A stretch of 64,000 nt of DNA from Burkholderiales bacterium (GCA_028868995.1 JAGWTH010000013.1:1-64000); one strand, 5' to 3'. Positions 34,630 through 43,013 are shown, numbered from the stretch's first letter. Notes: a model not told the origin generated them from the letters alone. Made by a program: numbers and translations.

Positions 34630-36330
34630 ATGGCAACAGCCGCCAAAGGCGCGGGACGGACGGACGCCGTCAACCGGCCCATGACGCGCGAGGAGAGGAA
34701 AGTCATCTTCGCGTCGTCGCTCGGCACGGTGTTCGAGTGGTACGACTTCTACCTGTACGGCTCGCTCGCCGCCATCATCGGCGCGCAGTTCTTCTCGGGC
34801 CTCGATCCCACCTCGGCCTACATCTTCGCGCTGCTGGCCTTCGCCGCCGGCTTCCTGGTGCGCCCCTTCGGCGCCATCGTGTTCGGCCGCCTGGGCGACA
34901 TGATCGGCCGCAAGTACACCTTCCTGGTCACCATCCTGATCATGGGCGCGTCGACTTTCATCGTCGGCCTGCTGCCCTCCTACAAGTCGATCGGCATCGC
35001 GGCCCCGGTGATCCTGATCGCCCTGCGCCTGCTGCAGGGCCTGGCGCTGGGCGGCGAGTACGGCGGCGCGGCCACCTACGTGGCCGAGCACGCCCCGCAC
35101 GGCAAGCGCGGCGCGTACACCGCCTGGATCCAGACCACCGCGACCCTGGGCCTGTTCCTGTCGCTGCTGGTGATCCTGGGCGTGCGCGAGAGCGTCGACC
35201 CCAAGGCCTTCAACGAATGGGCCTGGCGCATCCCCTTCCTGGTTTCCGTCCTGCTGCTGGCGGTCTCGGTCTGGATCCGGCTGAGCCTGAACGAGTCGCC
35301 CGCCTTCCAGAGGATGAAGGCCGAGGGCAAGACCTCCAAGGCCCCGCTGGCGGAATCCTTCGGCCAGTGGAAGAACCTGAAGATCGTGATCCTGGCGCTG
35401 CTGGGCCTGACCGCCGGCCAGGCCGTGGTCTGGTACACCGGCCAGTTCCAGGCGCTGTTCTTCCTGACCACCATGGCCAAGATGGACATCACGACGGCCA
35501 ACCTGCTGATCGCCGGATCGCTGGTCATCGGCACGCCGTTCTTCATCGTGTTCGGCGCGCTGTCGGACAAGATCGGCCGCAAGCCCATCATCATGGCCGG
35601 CTGCCTGATCGCCGCCCTCAGCTACTTCAAGGTGTTCCCGATGCTGCTGGAGGCGGCCAACCCGGCGCTGGCGGCCGCGCAGCAGGCGAGCAAGGTGACC
35701 GTCACCGCCGATCCCGCCACCTGCTCGTTCCAGGGCAGCCCGATCGCGCGCGAGATCGACTTCCGCTCGTCCTGCGACGTCGCCAAGCGCGCACTGGCCC
35801 AGTCCTACATCCCGTACGAGAACAAGGCGGCGCCGGCGGGCTCGCCGGCGACCGTGACGCTGGGCGACAAGGTCTTCACCGCGCCGACGCTCTCGCTGAA
35901 CGCCGAGCGCCACGGCTTTGCGCCCGACTCCGCCAAGGCGCTGGCCGACTTCAAGAAGCAGGTGGGCGACGCCGCCAAGGCCGCGGGCCTGACCACGCCG
36001 GCCGCCAAGGACAAGATGAACACGGGCATGGTGCTGGCCATCCTGGTGTTCCTGGTGCTCCTGGTGACCATGGTGTACGGCCCGATCGCGGCCATGCTGG
36101 TCGAGCTGTTCCCGACGCGCATCCGCTACACCTCCATGAGCCTGCCGTACCACATCGGCAACGGCTGGTTCGGCGGTCTGTTGCCCACCACTTGGTTCGC
36201 CATGGTGGCGGCCACCGGCGACATCTATTACGGCCTGTGGTACCCCGTTGTGGTGGCGACGATGACGTTCGTCGTCGGCATGCTGTTCATCCGGGAAACC
36301 AAGGACGTGGATATCTACGCCCACGACTAA
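34630..36330 (+). CDS. MHS-family MFS metabolite:proton symporter with a large periplasmic insertion
   Basis: This 566-residue transporter of the metabolite:H+ symporter family (ProP/KgtP/ShiA group) starts at ATG 34630 behind AAGAGGAGA. Typical segments are SLGTVFEWYDFYLYGSLAAI, the loop GRLGDMIGRKYTF, LRLLQGLALGGEYGGAATYV and SDKIGRKPIIM. Helix 9 and helix 10 are separated by about 100 extra residues (roughly 345-455), hydrophilic and predicted periplasmic, with two cysteines (PATCSFQGSP and FRSSCDVAKR) that could form a disulfide. The standard family length is 430-450. The solute is unknown; acetate/lactate genes nearby suggest an organic acid. A terminator follows. Confidence 0.9.
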   Translation: MATAAKGAGRTDAVNRPMTREERKVIFASSLGTVFEWYDFYLYGSLAAIIGAQFFSGLDPTSAYIFALLAFAAGFLVRPFGAIVFGRLGDMIGRKYTFLVTILIMGASTFIVGLLPSYKSIGIAAPVILIALRLLQGLALGGEYGGAATYVAEHAPHGKRGAYTAWIQTTATLGLFLSLLVILGVRESVDPKAFNEWAWRIPFLVSVLLLAVSVWIRLSLNESPAFQRMKAEGKTSKAPLAESFGQWKNLKIVILALLGLTAGQAVVWYTGQFQALFFLTTMAKMDITTANLLIAGSLVIGTPFFIVFGALSDKIGRKPIIMAGCLIAALSYFKVFPMLLEAANPALAAAQQASKVTVTADPATCSFQGSPIAREIDFRSSCDVAKRALAQSYIPYENKAAPAGSPATVTLGDKVFTAPTLSLNAERHGFAPDSAKALADFKKQVGDAAKAAGLTTPAAKDKMNTGMVLAILVFLVLLVTMVYGPIAAMLVELFPTRIRYTSMSLPYHIGNGWFGGLLPTTWFAMVAATGDIYYGLWYPVVVATMTFVVGMLFIRETKDVDIYAHD

Positions 36331-36354
36331 GCTGACGCGGTCACCGTCGCGCGG

Positions 36355-36385
36355 AAAGGCCCGCCCCGTGCGGGCCTTTCTTCTT
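36355..36385 (+). terminator. Rho-independent terminator after the MHS transporter
   Basis: AAAGGCCCGC pairs with GCGGGCCTTT around CCCCGT-type loop bases, followed by CTTCTT. The stem begins 25 bases after the stop. Confidence 0.8.
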
Positions 36386-36416
36386 GGACGGGGCACGCAG
36401 CATGCAAGAGGTGCGC

Positions 36417-36857
36417 ATGACCCTGTCGAAGACCGAAGCCGGCCTGCGGATGCTGAAGGACCGCCACAGCGGGCTGTCGCCGCGCCAGCGCGCCGCCCTG
36501 ATCCTGTTCGACGGGCAGCGCTCCCTGGAGGAGGTCCTGGCGGCCACGTCGCCGGGCGGCGTCACCCGGGACGACCTCGAGCGGCTGGTCGCCCTGGGCC
36601 TCGTGGCCGAGCCGCCTCCGGGCGAGCCGCCTTTTCCGGATTCCGGCCTGGGCGCCCTGGAGCGGGAGCGCTACCACCAGGCCTACGGGATCGCCACCCA
36701 GCTCACGGCCGAGCTGGGCGGCAAGTGGGGCAACCTGAACCTGGCGGTCGAGGCCGCGGCCAGCCTGGAGGAGCTGGAGGCGCTCGCCCCGCGCATCCGC
36801 ACCGCCGTCGGGCCCCTGAAGTTCGCCCGGCTCGACGCCGTCCTCAAGCCCCGCTGA
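36417..36857 (+). CDS. Hypothetical protein (two-helix, winged-helix-like N-terminus)
   Basis: This protein of 146 residues (ATG 36417, preceded by AGAGG at 5-base spacing; ATG 36402 would add five residues) is of no function I can name. The N-terminal half (SKTEAGLRMLKDRHSGLSPR, ALILFDGQRSLEEVLAATSP) resembles the response-type winged-helix proteins of unknown role common in Comamonadaceae, in which a short helical domain is followed by a Pro-rich hinge (LVAEPPPGEPPFPDSG). A second helical domain follows (about 85-145). It is soluble, with no Cys. It lies between a terminator and the ribosomal S6 operon and is probably transcribed alone. Confidence 0.65.
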   Translation: MTLSKTEAGLRMLKDRHSGLSPRQRAALILFDGQRSLEEVLAATSPGGVTRDDLERLVALGLVAEPPPGEPPFPDSGLGALERERYHQAYGIATQLTAELGGKWGNLNLAVEAAASLEELEALAPRIRTAVGPLKFARLDAVLKPR

Positions 36858-36900
36858 GGACCGCCGATCCCGGCCCCGGGCAGCCCGGCCCGCACCAGGC

Positions 36901-37021
36901 TATAATCGCAGGCTTTCCCTTGCCGCACTCCCCGACTGGAAGTGTGACCTCCGGTCCCGACGCCGGGAGGCGGCTGCAACCGGCGCCGCGTGACCCACGC
37001 GGCGCGTCGACCCACAAGGAG
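36901..37021 (+). promoter_or_regulatory. rpsF promoter (-10) and structured leader
   Basis: TATAAT at 36901-36906 is a perfect -10, though no -35 is recognisable. The leader of about 110 bases contains two hairpins: CTCCGG / CCGGGAG near 36950-36970, and a 10-base-pair stem at 36983-37005 (GCGCCGCGTG / CACGCGGCGC, loop ACC) that ends 11 bases before the AAGGAG ribosome site. In other bacteria the S6:S18 complex binds the rpsF leader to repress the operon, so an autoregulatory role is plausible. Confidence 0.55.
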
Positions 37022-37026
37022 TCATG

Positions 37027-37392
37027 ATGCGTCACTATGAAATCGTCTTGCTGATCCACCCGGATCAAAGCGAGCAGGTTCCGGCCATGCTGGAGCGCTA
37101 CAAGGGCATGATCACCGCCGGCAACGGCAAGGTGCATCGTGTGGAAGACTGGGGCCGCCGCCAGCTGGCCTACCAGATCAACAAGCTCGCCAAGGCCCAC
37201 TTCCTGTGCATCAACATCGAGGCCGACCAGGCCGTGATGGGTGAGCTGGAGCATGCCTTCCGCTTCAACGATGCCGTCCTGCGCCACCTGACCGTGGTCA
37301 AGAAGAAGGCCGACACCGGCCCGTCCTCCATGATGAAGACCGTGGAGCGCGAGGAAGCCCGCAAGGCGCAGCAGGCGGAGTTCCAGGCCTGA
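37027..37392 (+). CDS. rpsF: 30S ribosomal protein S6
   Basis: This 121-residue ribosomal protein begins [20 protein letters not shown], the typical S6 sequence, and includes [19 protein letters not shown]. It binds S18 in the platform of the small subunit. Two ATGs are adjacent (37024 and 37027); the second matches the family and gives 5-base spacing from AAGGAG. It is the first gene of rpsF-priB-rpsR-rplI. There is no poly-Glu C-terminal tail such as RimK targets in E. coli. Confidence 0.95.
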   Translation: MRHYEIVLLIHPDQSEQVPAMLERYKGMITAGNGKVHRVEDWGRRQLAYQINKLAKAHFLCINIEADQAVMGELEHAFRFNDAVLRHLTVVKKKADTGPSSMMKTVEREEARKAQQAEFQA

Positions 37393-37411
37393 TCACCGGC
37401 ACGCGCCGGGT

Positions 37412-37711
37412 GTGAACCAGACGATCCTGAGTGCGCGTATCGCCGAGGCCCAGGCCCTGCGCTACACGCCGGCCGGACTTCCGGCCCTCGACCTGCGGCT
37501 CGAACACGAGTCGGAAGCCCGCGAAGCGGGCTCCCAGCGGCAGGTGAGGGTGGAGATCAGGGCGGTGGCCTTCGGGACGGATGCGGAAACGCTCGCCAGG
37601 CAGCCGGTCGGCAGTGCATTCCGGTTCACCGGTTTCCTGGCCGCCCCCCGCCACGGCAAGCACCCGGTCCTGCACATCCAGTCGTTCCAGCAAGATCCGA
37701 ATTTTTCATAG
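37412..37711 (+). CDS. priB: Primosomal replication protein N (PriB)
   Basis: This 99-residue single OB-fold protein starts with GTG at 37412 (VNQTILSARIAEAQALRYTP, the first residue being Met in the protein). It includes LPALDLRLEHESEAREAGSQ and the FTGFLAAPRHGKHPVLHIQS strand typical of PriB. PriB joins PriA and DnaT in restarting stalled forks and binds single-stranded DNA. It occupies the usual place between rpsF and rpsR in beta- and gammaproteobacteria, with 19 bases to rpsF. Confidence 0.92.
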   Translation: MNQTILSARIAEAQALRYTPAGLPALDLRLEHESEAREAGSQRQVRVEIRAVAFGTDAETLARQPVGSAFRFTGFLAAPRHGKHPVLHIQSFQQDPNFS

Positions 37712-37760
37712 ACCTCGGGGACAGACCTCCAGCGCTGTCCTCGACTGACCAGGAGCCACC

Positions 37761-38042
37761 ATGGCCACGTTCAAGAAGTTCAACAAGGACAAGCGTCCGA
37801 AGCGCAACACCCAGTCGCTGCTGTTCAAGCGCAAGCGCTTCTGCCGCTTCACCGTCGCCGGCGTCGAGGAGATCGACTACAAGGACATCGACACCCTGCG
37901 CGACTTCATCTCCGAAAACGGCAAGATCATCCCGGCGCGCCTGACCGGCACCCGCGCGATCTACCAGCGCCAGCTGAACACCGCCATCAAGCGCGCCCGC
38001 TTCCTGGCCCTGCTGCCGTACTCCGACCAGCACCGCATCTGA
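37761..38042 (+). CDS. rpsR: 30S ribosomal protein S18
   Basis: This 93-residue protein has the S18 core [20 protein letters not shown] and [20 protein letters not shown] followed by [14 protein letters not shown]. It pairs with S6 in the subunit platform. A CAGGAG ribosome site precedes ATG 37761, which lies 49 bases after priB and 10 before rplI. The N-terminal end is extended by about 15 basic residues relative to the 75-residue E. coli S18. Confidence 0.96.
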   Translation: MATFKKFNKDKRPKRNTQSLLFKRKRFCRFTVAGVEEIDYKDIDTLRDFISENGKIIPARLTGTRAIYQRQLNTAIKRARFLALLPYSDQHRI

Positions 38043-38052
38043 GGAAGTAGCC

Positions 38053-38505
38053 ATGCAAGTCATCCTGCTCGAGAAAGTCGTCAACCTGGGCAACCTGGGC
38101 GAGATCGTGAAGGTGCGTGACGGCTACGCCCGCAACTTCCTGATCCCGCAGGGCCGCGCCCGTCGCGCCACCGAGGCCAACAAGGCCGAGTTCGAAGCCA
38201 AGCGCGCCGAACTGGAGAAGCAGGCCGCCGCCAAGCTCGCCGAGGCGCAGGCCCAGGGCGAGAAGCTGGCTGGCCAGACCGTCAAGGTCACCCAGAAGGC
38301 CGGCGTGGACGGCCGCCTGTTCGGCTCGGTCACCAACTTCGACATCGCCGAGGAACTGGCCAAGATGGGCTTCCCCGTGGCCAAGGCCCAGGTGCGCATG
38401 CCCAACGGTCCGATCAAGATGGTCGGCGACAGCACCGTTTCCGTGGCCCTGCACACGGACGTGGTGGTCGACATCAACGTGACCGTCTACGGCGAGACGG
38501 CGTAA
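38053..38505 (+). CDS. rplI: 50S ribosomal protein L9
   Basis: This 150-residue protein has the N-terminal globular domain ([40 protein letters not shown]), the long connecting helix (residues about 45-75) and a C-terminal RNA-binding domain ([20 protein letters not shown]). L9 binds helix 76 of 23S rRNA near the L1 stalk. It ends the operon, and a strong terminator lies 19 bases after its stop. Confidence 0.96.
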   Translation: MQVILLEKVVNLGNLGEIVKVRDGYARNFLIPQGRARRATEANKAEFEAKRAELEKQAAAKLAEAQAQGEKLAGQTVKVTQKAGVDGRLFGSVTNFDIAEELAKMGFPVAKAQVRMPNGPIKMVGDSTVSVALHTDVVVDINVTVYGETA

Positions 38506-38523
38506 GGCCCTCCCGCCTTCAGG

Positions 38524-38548
38524 AAAGCCGCCTCCGGGCGGCTTTTTT
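38524..38548 (+). terminator. Rho-independent terminator after rplI
   Basis: AAAGCCGCC pairs with GGCGGCTTT around TCCG and is followed by a T-run (six T residues in total at the end of the stem). It separates the ribosomal operon from dnaB. Confidence 0.9.
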
Positions 38549-38568
38549 CTTGGCTGGGTTGTCCCGCG

Positions 38569-38637
38569 TTCTCCACAGCTTCCCGCCGGGATACCCACAG
38601 GGTTGTCACTGGACATTCCCACAGTCCGGGCGACAAT
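38569..38637 (+). promoter_or_regulatory. dnaB promoter region with three DnaA-box-like repeats
   Basis: TTCTCCACA (38569-38577; 8 of 9 to TTATCCACA), ATACCCACA (38591-38599; 7 of 9) and ATTCCCACA (38615-38623; 6 of 9) all read in the same direction at 22- and 24-base intervals. A weak promoter, TGGACA-16-GACAAT (38610-38637), overlaps the last box, about 20 bases before the dnaB ATG. Confidence 0.5.
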
Positions 38638-38657
38638 CCGATCCGAAGAGAGTGTCC

Positions 38658-40064
38658 ATGTCCGCCGTCCTGAGTCCCGTCGAAGACGAATTTCCCCGCG
38701 ACCGGCAGGTGGCGCAGCTGCGCGTGCCGCCGCATTCCCTGGAGGCCGAGTCCAGCGTTCTGGGCGGCCTGCTGCTGGACAACGGCGCCTGGGACCGGGT
38801 GGGCGACCTCCTGGTTGACGGCGACTTCTACCGCTACGAGCACAAGCTGATCTACTCGGCCATCGGTGGCCTGGTCAACGCCACGCGCCCGGCCGACGTG
38901 ATCACGGTGTTCGAGGCGCTGCAATCCCAGGGCAAGGCGGAGGAGATCGGCGGGCTGCCCTACCTGAACTCGCTGGCGCAGTACGTGCCCAGCGCCGCCA
39001 ACATCCGCCGCTACGCGGAGATCGTGCGCGAGCGCTCCATCCTGCGCAAGCTGGTCTCGGCGGCCGACGAGATCGCCACTGCCTCCTTCAACACCCAGGG
39101 CCGGGCGGTCGACCAGATCCTGGACGAGGCCGAGCAGAAGATCTTCAACATCGGGGAGGAAGGCTCCCGGATGAAGCAGGGCTTCCAGTCCATGGACAGC
39201 CTGGTCGTGCAGCTGCTGGACCGCGTCCAGGAGATGGCCGACAACCCGAACGACATCACGGGCGTGCCCACCGGCTTCTACGACCTGGACCGCATGACCT
39301 CCGGCATGCAGGCCGGCGACCTGATCATCCTGGCGGCGCGCCCCTCCATGGGCAAGACCTCGCTGGCCGTCAACATTGCCGAGCATGTGGCGCTCAACGA
39401 GGGCCTGCCGGTGGCGGTGTTCTCCATGGAAATGGGGGCCTCGCAGCTGGCGGTGCGTATCGTGGGCTCGATCGGCCGAATCGACCAGGGGCACCTGCGC
39501 ACCGGCAAGCTCACCGACGACGAGTGGCCGCGTCTCACCGAGGCCATCGAGAAGCTGCGCAACATCTCCCTGCACATCGATGAGACGCCTGGCCTCACCG
39601 TGAGCGAGCTGCGCGCCAACGCCCGGCGCCTGGCGCGCCAGTGCGGCGGCAAGCTGGGCCTGATCGTGGTGGACTACCTGCAGCTCATGAGCGTGTCCTC
39701 GGGCATGAGCGACGAGAACCGCGCCACCGCCGTGGGCGAGATCTCGCGCGGCCTGAAGATGCTGGCCAAGGAGCTGGGCTGCCCGCTGATCGCCCTTTCG
39801 CAGCTGTCGCGCGGCGTGGAGTCGCGCACCGACAAGCGCCCCATGATGTCCGACCTGCGCGAGTCGGGCGCGATCGAGCAGGACGCCGACGTCATCATGT
39901 TCATCTACCGCGACGACTACTACAACAAGGACTCCAAGGAGCCCGGCGTCTCGGAAGTGATCATCAGCAAGCAGCGCAACGGCCCCACCGGGACGGTGAA
40001 GCTGGCCTTCCTGAAGCAGCTGACCAAGTTCGAGAACCTGGCCACCGGCCACGCGGACTTCTGA
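38658..40064 (+). CDS. dnaB: Replicative DNA helicase DnaB
   Basis: This 468-residue hexameric helicase has an N-terminal DnaG-interacting domain (VPPHSLEAESSVLGGLLLDN) and a RecA-like domain. Walker A (AARPSMGKTSLAVNIAE, about residue 228), Walker B (LGLIVVDYLQLM), motif H4 (RESGAIEQDADVIMF) and an arginine-finger region (IISKQRNGPTG) are all visible. No intein is present. The ATG at 38658 begins MSAVLSPVEDEFPRDRQVAQ; there is no strong ribosome site (GAAGAGAG lies upstream). DnaB follows the S6-L9 operon, as in E. coli's neighbourhood of rplI and dnaB. Confidence 0.96.
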   Translation: MSAVLSPVEDEFPRDRQVAQLRVPPHSLEAESSVLGGLLLDNGAWDRVGDLLVDGDFYRYEHKLIYSAIGGLVNATRPADVITVFEALQSQGKAEEIGGLPYLNSLAQYVPSAANIRRYAEIVRERSILRKLVSAADEIATASFNTQGRAVDQILDEAEQKIFNIGEEGSRMKQGFQSMDSLVVQLLDRVQEMADNPNDITGVPTGFYDLDRMTSGMQAGDLIILAARPSMGKTSLAVNIAEHVALNEGLPVAVFSMEMGASQLAVRIVGSIGRIDQGHLRTGKLTDDEWPRLTEAIEKLRNISLHIDETPGLTVSELRANARRLARQCGGKLGLIVVDYLQLMSVSSGMSDENRATAVGEISRGLKMLAKELGCPLIALSQLSRGVESRTDKRPMMSDLRESGAIEQDADVIMFIYRDDYYNKDSKEPGVSEVIISKQRNGPTGTVKLAFLKQLTKFENLATGHADF

Positions 40065-40094
40065 GGCGGCCGCCGCCCGGCGGCCGCATCGTCG

Positions 40095-41783
40095 CTAGAG
40101 CACCTCGCTGGCAAAGTCCGCCAGCCGCGAGCGCTCGCCGCGCGCCAGCGCGATGTGGCCGCTGTGCGGCCAGCCCTTGAACTTGTCGACCGCGAAGGTC
40201 AGGCCCGAGGAGCCCTCGGTGAGGTAGGGCGTGTCGATCTGCGCGAGGTTGCCCATGCAGATGATCTTGGTGCCCGGGCCCGCGCGCGTGACCAGCGTCT
40301 TCATCTGCTTGGGCGTGAGGTTCTGCGCCTCGTCGATGATCACGTACTTGTTCAGGAAGGTCCGCCCGCGCATGAAGTTCATGCTCTTGATCTTGATCTT
40401 GGAGCGGATCAGCTCGTTGGTCGCGGCGCGGCCCCATTCGCCGGCGCCGCTTTCCGTCTTGCCCAGCACCTCCAGGTTGTCGTCCAGCGCGCCCATCCAC
40501 GGGCCCATCTTCTCCTCCTCGGTGCCGGGCAGGAAGCCGATGTCCTCGCCCACGCTCACGGTGGCGCGGGTCATGATGATCTCGGTGTAGCGGCGCTCGT
40601 CCAGCACCTGCGTCAGGCCCGCGGCCAGCGCCATCAGCGTCTTGCCGGTGCCGGCGGTGCCGGTGAGGGTGACGAAGTCCACCTCGGGGTCCATGAGCAG
40701 GTTCATCGCGAAGTTCTGCTCGCGGTTGCGCGTGGTCACGCCCCAGACGGCGTTCTTCAGGTGGCCGTAGTCCTTGAGGGTCTTGAGCACGGCGGTCTTG
40801 CCGCGGATCTCGATCACCCGCGCGTACAGGCTGGGCTCGCCCGGGGCCTCGAAATAGACGAACTGGTTGATCAGCAGGCTGGGCACGATCGGCCCGCTGA
40901 TGCGGTAGAAGGTGTGCTGGCCCGACTGCCAGCTCTCCACCGTCTTGCCGTGCTTGGACCAGAAATCGACCGGCAGGGCGAGCGAACCCGGGTACATCAG
41001 GTCCAGGTCGTCCAGCGTCTTGTCGTTCTTGTAGTCCTCGGTGTGCAGGCCCAGCGCGCGCGCCTTGACGCGCATGTTGATGTCCTTGGACACCAGCACC
41101 ACCTCGCGCGGCGCGTGCTTTTCCTGCAGCGCCTGCACCACGCCGAGGATCTGGTTGTCCGCCTTGCCCGCCGGCAGGCCCAGCGGCAGCCCGGTGGACG
41201 ACAGCGGCATGGTCTGGAAGAACAGGCTGCCGCCCGATTCCTTGTGGCCGGTGCTGTCCAGGCGCAGGCCGCTGGCCATGTCGGCGCCCTGGGCGCTGGC
41301 GAGCTGGTCCAGCGAGCGGCTGGCCTGCCGGGCATTGCGGGCGACCTCCGTGGTGCCCTTCTTGTGGCCGTCCAGTTCCTCCAGCACCACCATGGGCAGG
41401 AAGATGTCGTGCTCGTCGAAGCGGAACAGGCTCATCGGGTCGTGCATGAGCACGTTCGTGTCCAGCACGAACAGCTTGGACGGGCCGGTGGCCTTCTTCT
41501 TCCTGGGCTGCGGCGCCGGGACGCTCACGTCCTTCTTCTTGCGCGCCGGCTGCGGCTCGTCGAGGTAGGTCTCGATGTCGTGGTCGTAGGTGCCCGGCTG
41601 CACGTCGCCCCCGCCCGCGCGCAGGTCGAACTCGTCTTCCGCCTGCGCGAGCGCGGCGAGCCGACCCTCAGGGGCGGGCAGCTCCGATTTTCGCGCCGCC
41701 TTGTGCGAGGAACGGGCCGGGGCCTCGAAGGCTTCCGGCGGGAGCATGGCGGCGCGCTTGGTCGGGGCGGGAGGCAGGGGCAT
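40095..41783 (-). CDS. PhoH-family protein with N-terminal PIN domain
   Basis: This 562-residue protein has a poorly conserved basic and Pro-rich N-terminus (about 1-105), a PIN nuclease domain (about 105-250: KLFVLDTNVLMHDPMSLFRF with the catalytic Asp, later VVLVSKDINMRVKARALG), and a PhoH ATPase domain (about 320-560: Walker A TLTGTAGTGKTLMALAAGL, Walker B YVIIDEAQNLTPKQM). PhoH2-type PIN-PhoH proteins unwind and cleave RNA in mycobacteria. In this phylum the gene is long and lacks the small antitoxin (PhoAT) partner, and none is seen here. It ends 30 bases after the convergent dnaB stop. An RNA-metabolism role is likely. Confidence 0.88.
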   Translation of the reverse strand: MPLPPAPTKRAAMLPPEAFEAPARSSHKAARKSELPAPEGRLAALAQAEDEFDLRAGGGDVQPGTYDHDIETYLDEPQPARKKKDVSVPAPQPRKKKATGPSKLFVLDTNVLMHDPMSLFRFDEHDIFLPMVVLEELDGHKKGTTEVARNARQASRSLDQLASAQGADMASGLRLDSTGHKESGGSLFFQTMPLSSTGLPLGLPAGKADNQILGVVQALQEKHAPREVVLVSKDINMRVKARALGLHTEDYKNDKTLDDLDLMYPGSLALPVDFWSKHGKTVESWQSGQHTFYRISGPIVPSLLINQFVYFEAPGEPSLYARVIEIRGKTAVLKTLKDYGHLKNAVWGVTTRNREQNFAMNLLMDPEVDFVTLTGTAGTGKTLMALAAGLTQVLDERRYTEIIMTRATVSVGEDIGFLPGTEEEKMGPWMGALDDNLEVLGKTESGAGEWGRAATNELIRSKIKIKSMNFMRGRTFLNKYVIIDEAQNLTPKQMKTLVTRAGPGTKIICMGNLAQIDTPYLTEGSSGLTFAVDKFKGWPHSGHIALARGERSRLADFASEVL

Positions 41784-41815
41784 GAGGGGTACGGCTTCCG
41801 GATGAGGTGGGCGAG

Positions 41816-41850
41816 AAACAAAAAAGCCGCCTGGCGGGCCGGGCGGCTTC
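41816..41850 (-). terminator. Rho-independent terminator downstream of the peroxiredoxin
   Basis: On the minus strand GAAGCCGCC pairs with GGCGGCTTTT around a 10-base loop and ends in TTTTTTGTTT. It lies about 130 bases after the peroxiredoxin stop and about 33 bases before the PhoH ATG, insulating the two minus-strand genes. The rest of the 196-base gap holds nothing I can identify. Confidence 0.8.
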
Positions 41851-41979
41851 TTCGGGGCTGCAGGTGATGACGCGTGGCGTCGGGATCAACGGCATGAGTC
41901 CATTATGCATGCCGCGCGTGACGGGACAATGGCGGCCGGCCGGCTGTTGCTCCAGCGCGTCATAGCCGGCAAGCCCGGC

Positions 41980-42456
41980 TCAGGCGGCCTTCTTGAGCAG
42001 CTTGACGGCCTTGAGCACCTCGTCGACGTGGCCCGGCACCTTCAGGCCGCGCCATTCCTGCTTGAGGATGCCGTCGGCGCCCACCAGGAAGGTGCTGCGC
42101 TCGATGCCCTTGACCTTCTTGCCGTACATGATCTTGTTCTTCACCACGCCGAACATGTGGCACATCTTTTCCTCGGTGTCGGCGATCAGCTCGAACGGCA
42201 GCTCCAGCTTGGCCTTGAACTCGTCGTGCGACTTCATGTTGTCGCGCGAGACGCCGAACACCACGGCGCCGGCCTTGACGAAGTCCTTGTACTTGTCGCG
42301 GAACTGCATGGCCTCCGTGGTGCAGCCGGGGGTGTTGTCCTTCGGATAGAAGTACAGCACCACGATCTGGCCCAGGTGGGAGGTGTTGGTGACCTTGAGG
42401 CCGCCGGTGGCGTTCGCTTCGAATTCTGGGAGGGGTTTGTTGACAACGATCGCCAT
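41980..42456 (-). CDS. bcp: Thioredoxin-dependent peroxiredoxin (Bcp/PrxQ type)
   Basis: This 158-residue peroxiredoxin has the peroxidatic Cys45 in DNTPGCTTEAM. The nearby resolving Cys of classical PrxQ (Cys50) is replaced by Met; the only other good candidate is Cys99 (EEKMCHMFG). It therefore may work as an atypical 2-Cys or 1-Cys enzyme. Family blocks FGVSRDNMKSHDEFKAKLEL and TFLVGADGILKQEWRGLKV are present. The start ATG at 42456 (MAIVVNKPLPEFEANATGG) is preceded by a weak ribosome site. It follows the Mth938-like gene and precedes a terminator. Confidence 0.92.
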   Translation of the reverse strand: MAIVVNKPLPEFEANATGGLKVTNTSHLGQIVVLYFYPKDNTPGCTTEAMQFRDKYKDFVKAGAVVFGVSRDNMKSHDEFKAKLELPFELIADTEEKMCHMFGVVKNKIMYGKKVKGIERSTFLVGADGILKQEWRGLKVPGHVDEVLKAVKLLKKAA

Positions 42457-42575
42457 AGGGTCCTGATGCGGGTGTGTGGTTCTGTGTGACAGTCTGCGCA
42501 TGGGCGGCAGGCTGCGCGCAGGGCCGGCCGCAGTGTGGCATTTTACCGCGAAACGGCCCCGCGCCGCCCGCGGGC

Positions 42576-42950
42576 TCAGGCCGCCCGATCGAGCAGGAGG
42601 GCCACCGCGACCTCCCGCCCTTCCTGCGCCAGGATGTTGTAGGTGCGGCAGGCCGCCGCGGTGTCCATGGTCTCGATGCCGATGCGCCGCGCCGCCAGCG
42701 GCGCGATCCAGGCGGGCCGCGGGAAGCGGATGCGCGGTCCGCTGCCGAAGATCACGACCTCGACCCGCAGCGCCGCCAGCTGCTCGAAATGCTCGGGGCC
42801 CAGGTCCTCGAAGCTCGCGGCCCAGGCGAAGCGCTCGCCGCGCGAGCCCAGCACCACGTTGTGCGCGATCCGCTCGGCGCCCACGCCCACCCAGCCGGGG
42901 CCGTAGCCGCTGATGGTCTGCGCGTCGGACTGGTCGGGCTGGAGCTTCAA
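42576..42950 (-). CDS. Mth938/Xcc1710-like domain protein (DUF498)
   Basis: This protein of about 124 residues matches the Mth938-domain family (core SGYGPGWVGVGAERIAHNVV, VEVVIFGSGPRIRFPRPAWI, IGIETMDTAAACRTYNILAQ), a beta/alpha fold with human and archaeal homologues of uncertain function, sometimes called NDUFAF3-like. The start is TTG at 42950 (MKLQPDQSDAQTISG). An in-frame GTG at 43037 would lie upstream of the TATAAT at 43014-43019, so the TTG start is preferred. Divergent from the aminotransferase gene and read toward the peroxiredoxin, 119 bases away. Confidence 0.8.
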   Translation of the reverse strand: MKLQPDQSDAQTISGYGPGWVGVGAERIAHNVVLGSRGERFAWAASFEDLGPEHFEQLAALRVEVVIFGSGPRIRFPRPAWIAPLAARRIGIETMDTAAACRTYNILAQEGREVAVALLLDRAA

Positions 42951-43013
42951 GGGGAAACCGGGAAGGGCAGGGATTCGCGGCGGCGGCCGGCCGCACGGCG
43001 GAGTTATGGTCAA

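Noticed and set aside
37412-37711. priB as a single-strand-binding protein (ssb)
   Set aside because: The length, the location between rpsF and rpsR and the lack of an acidic SSB tail fit PriB; in this lineage ssb is not found in this operon.
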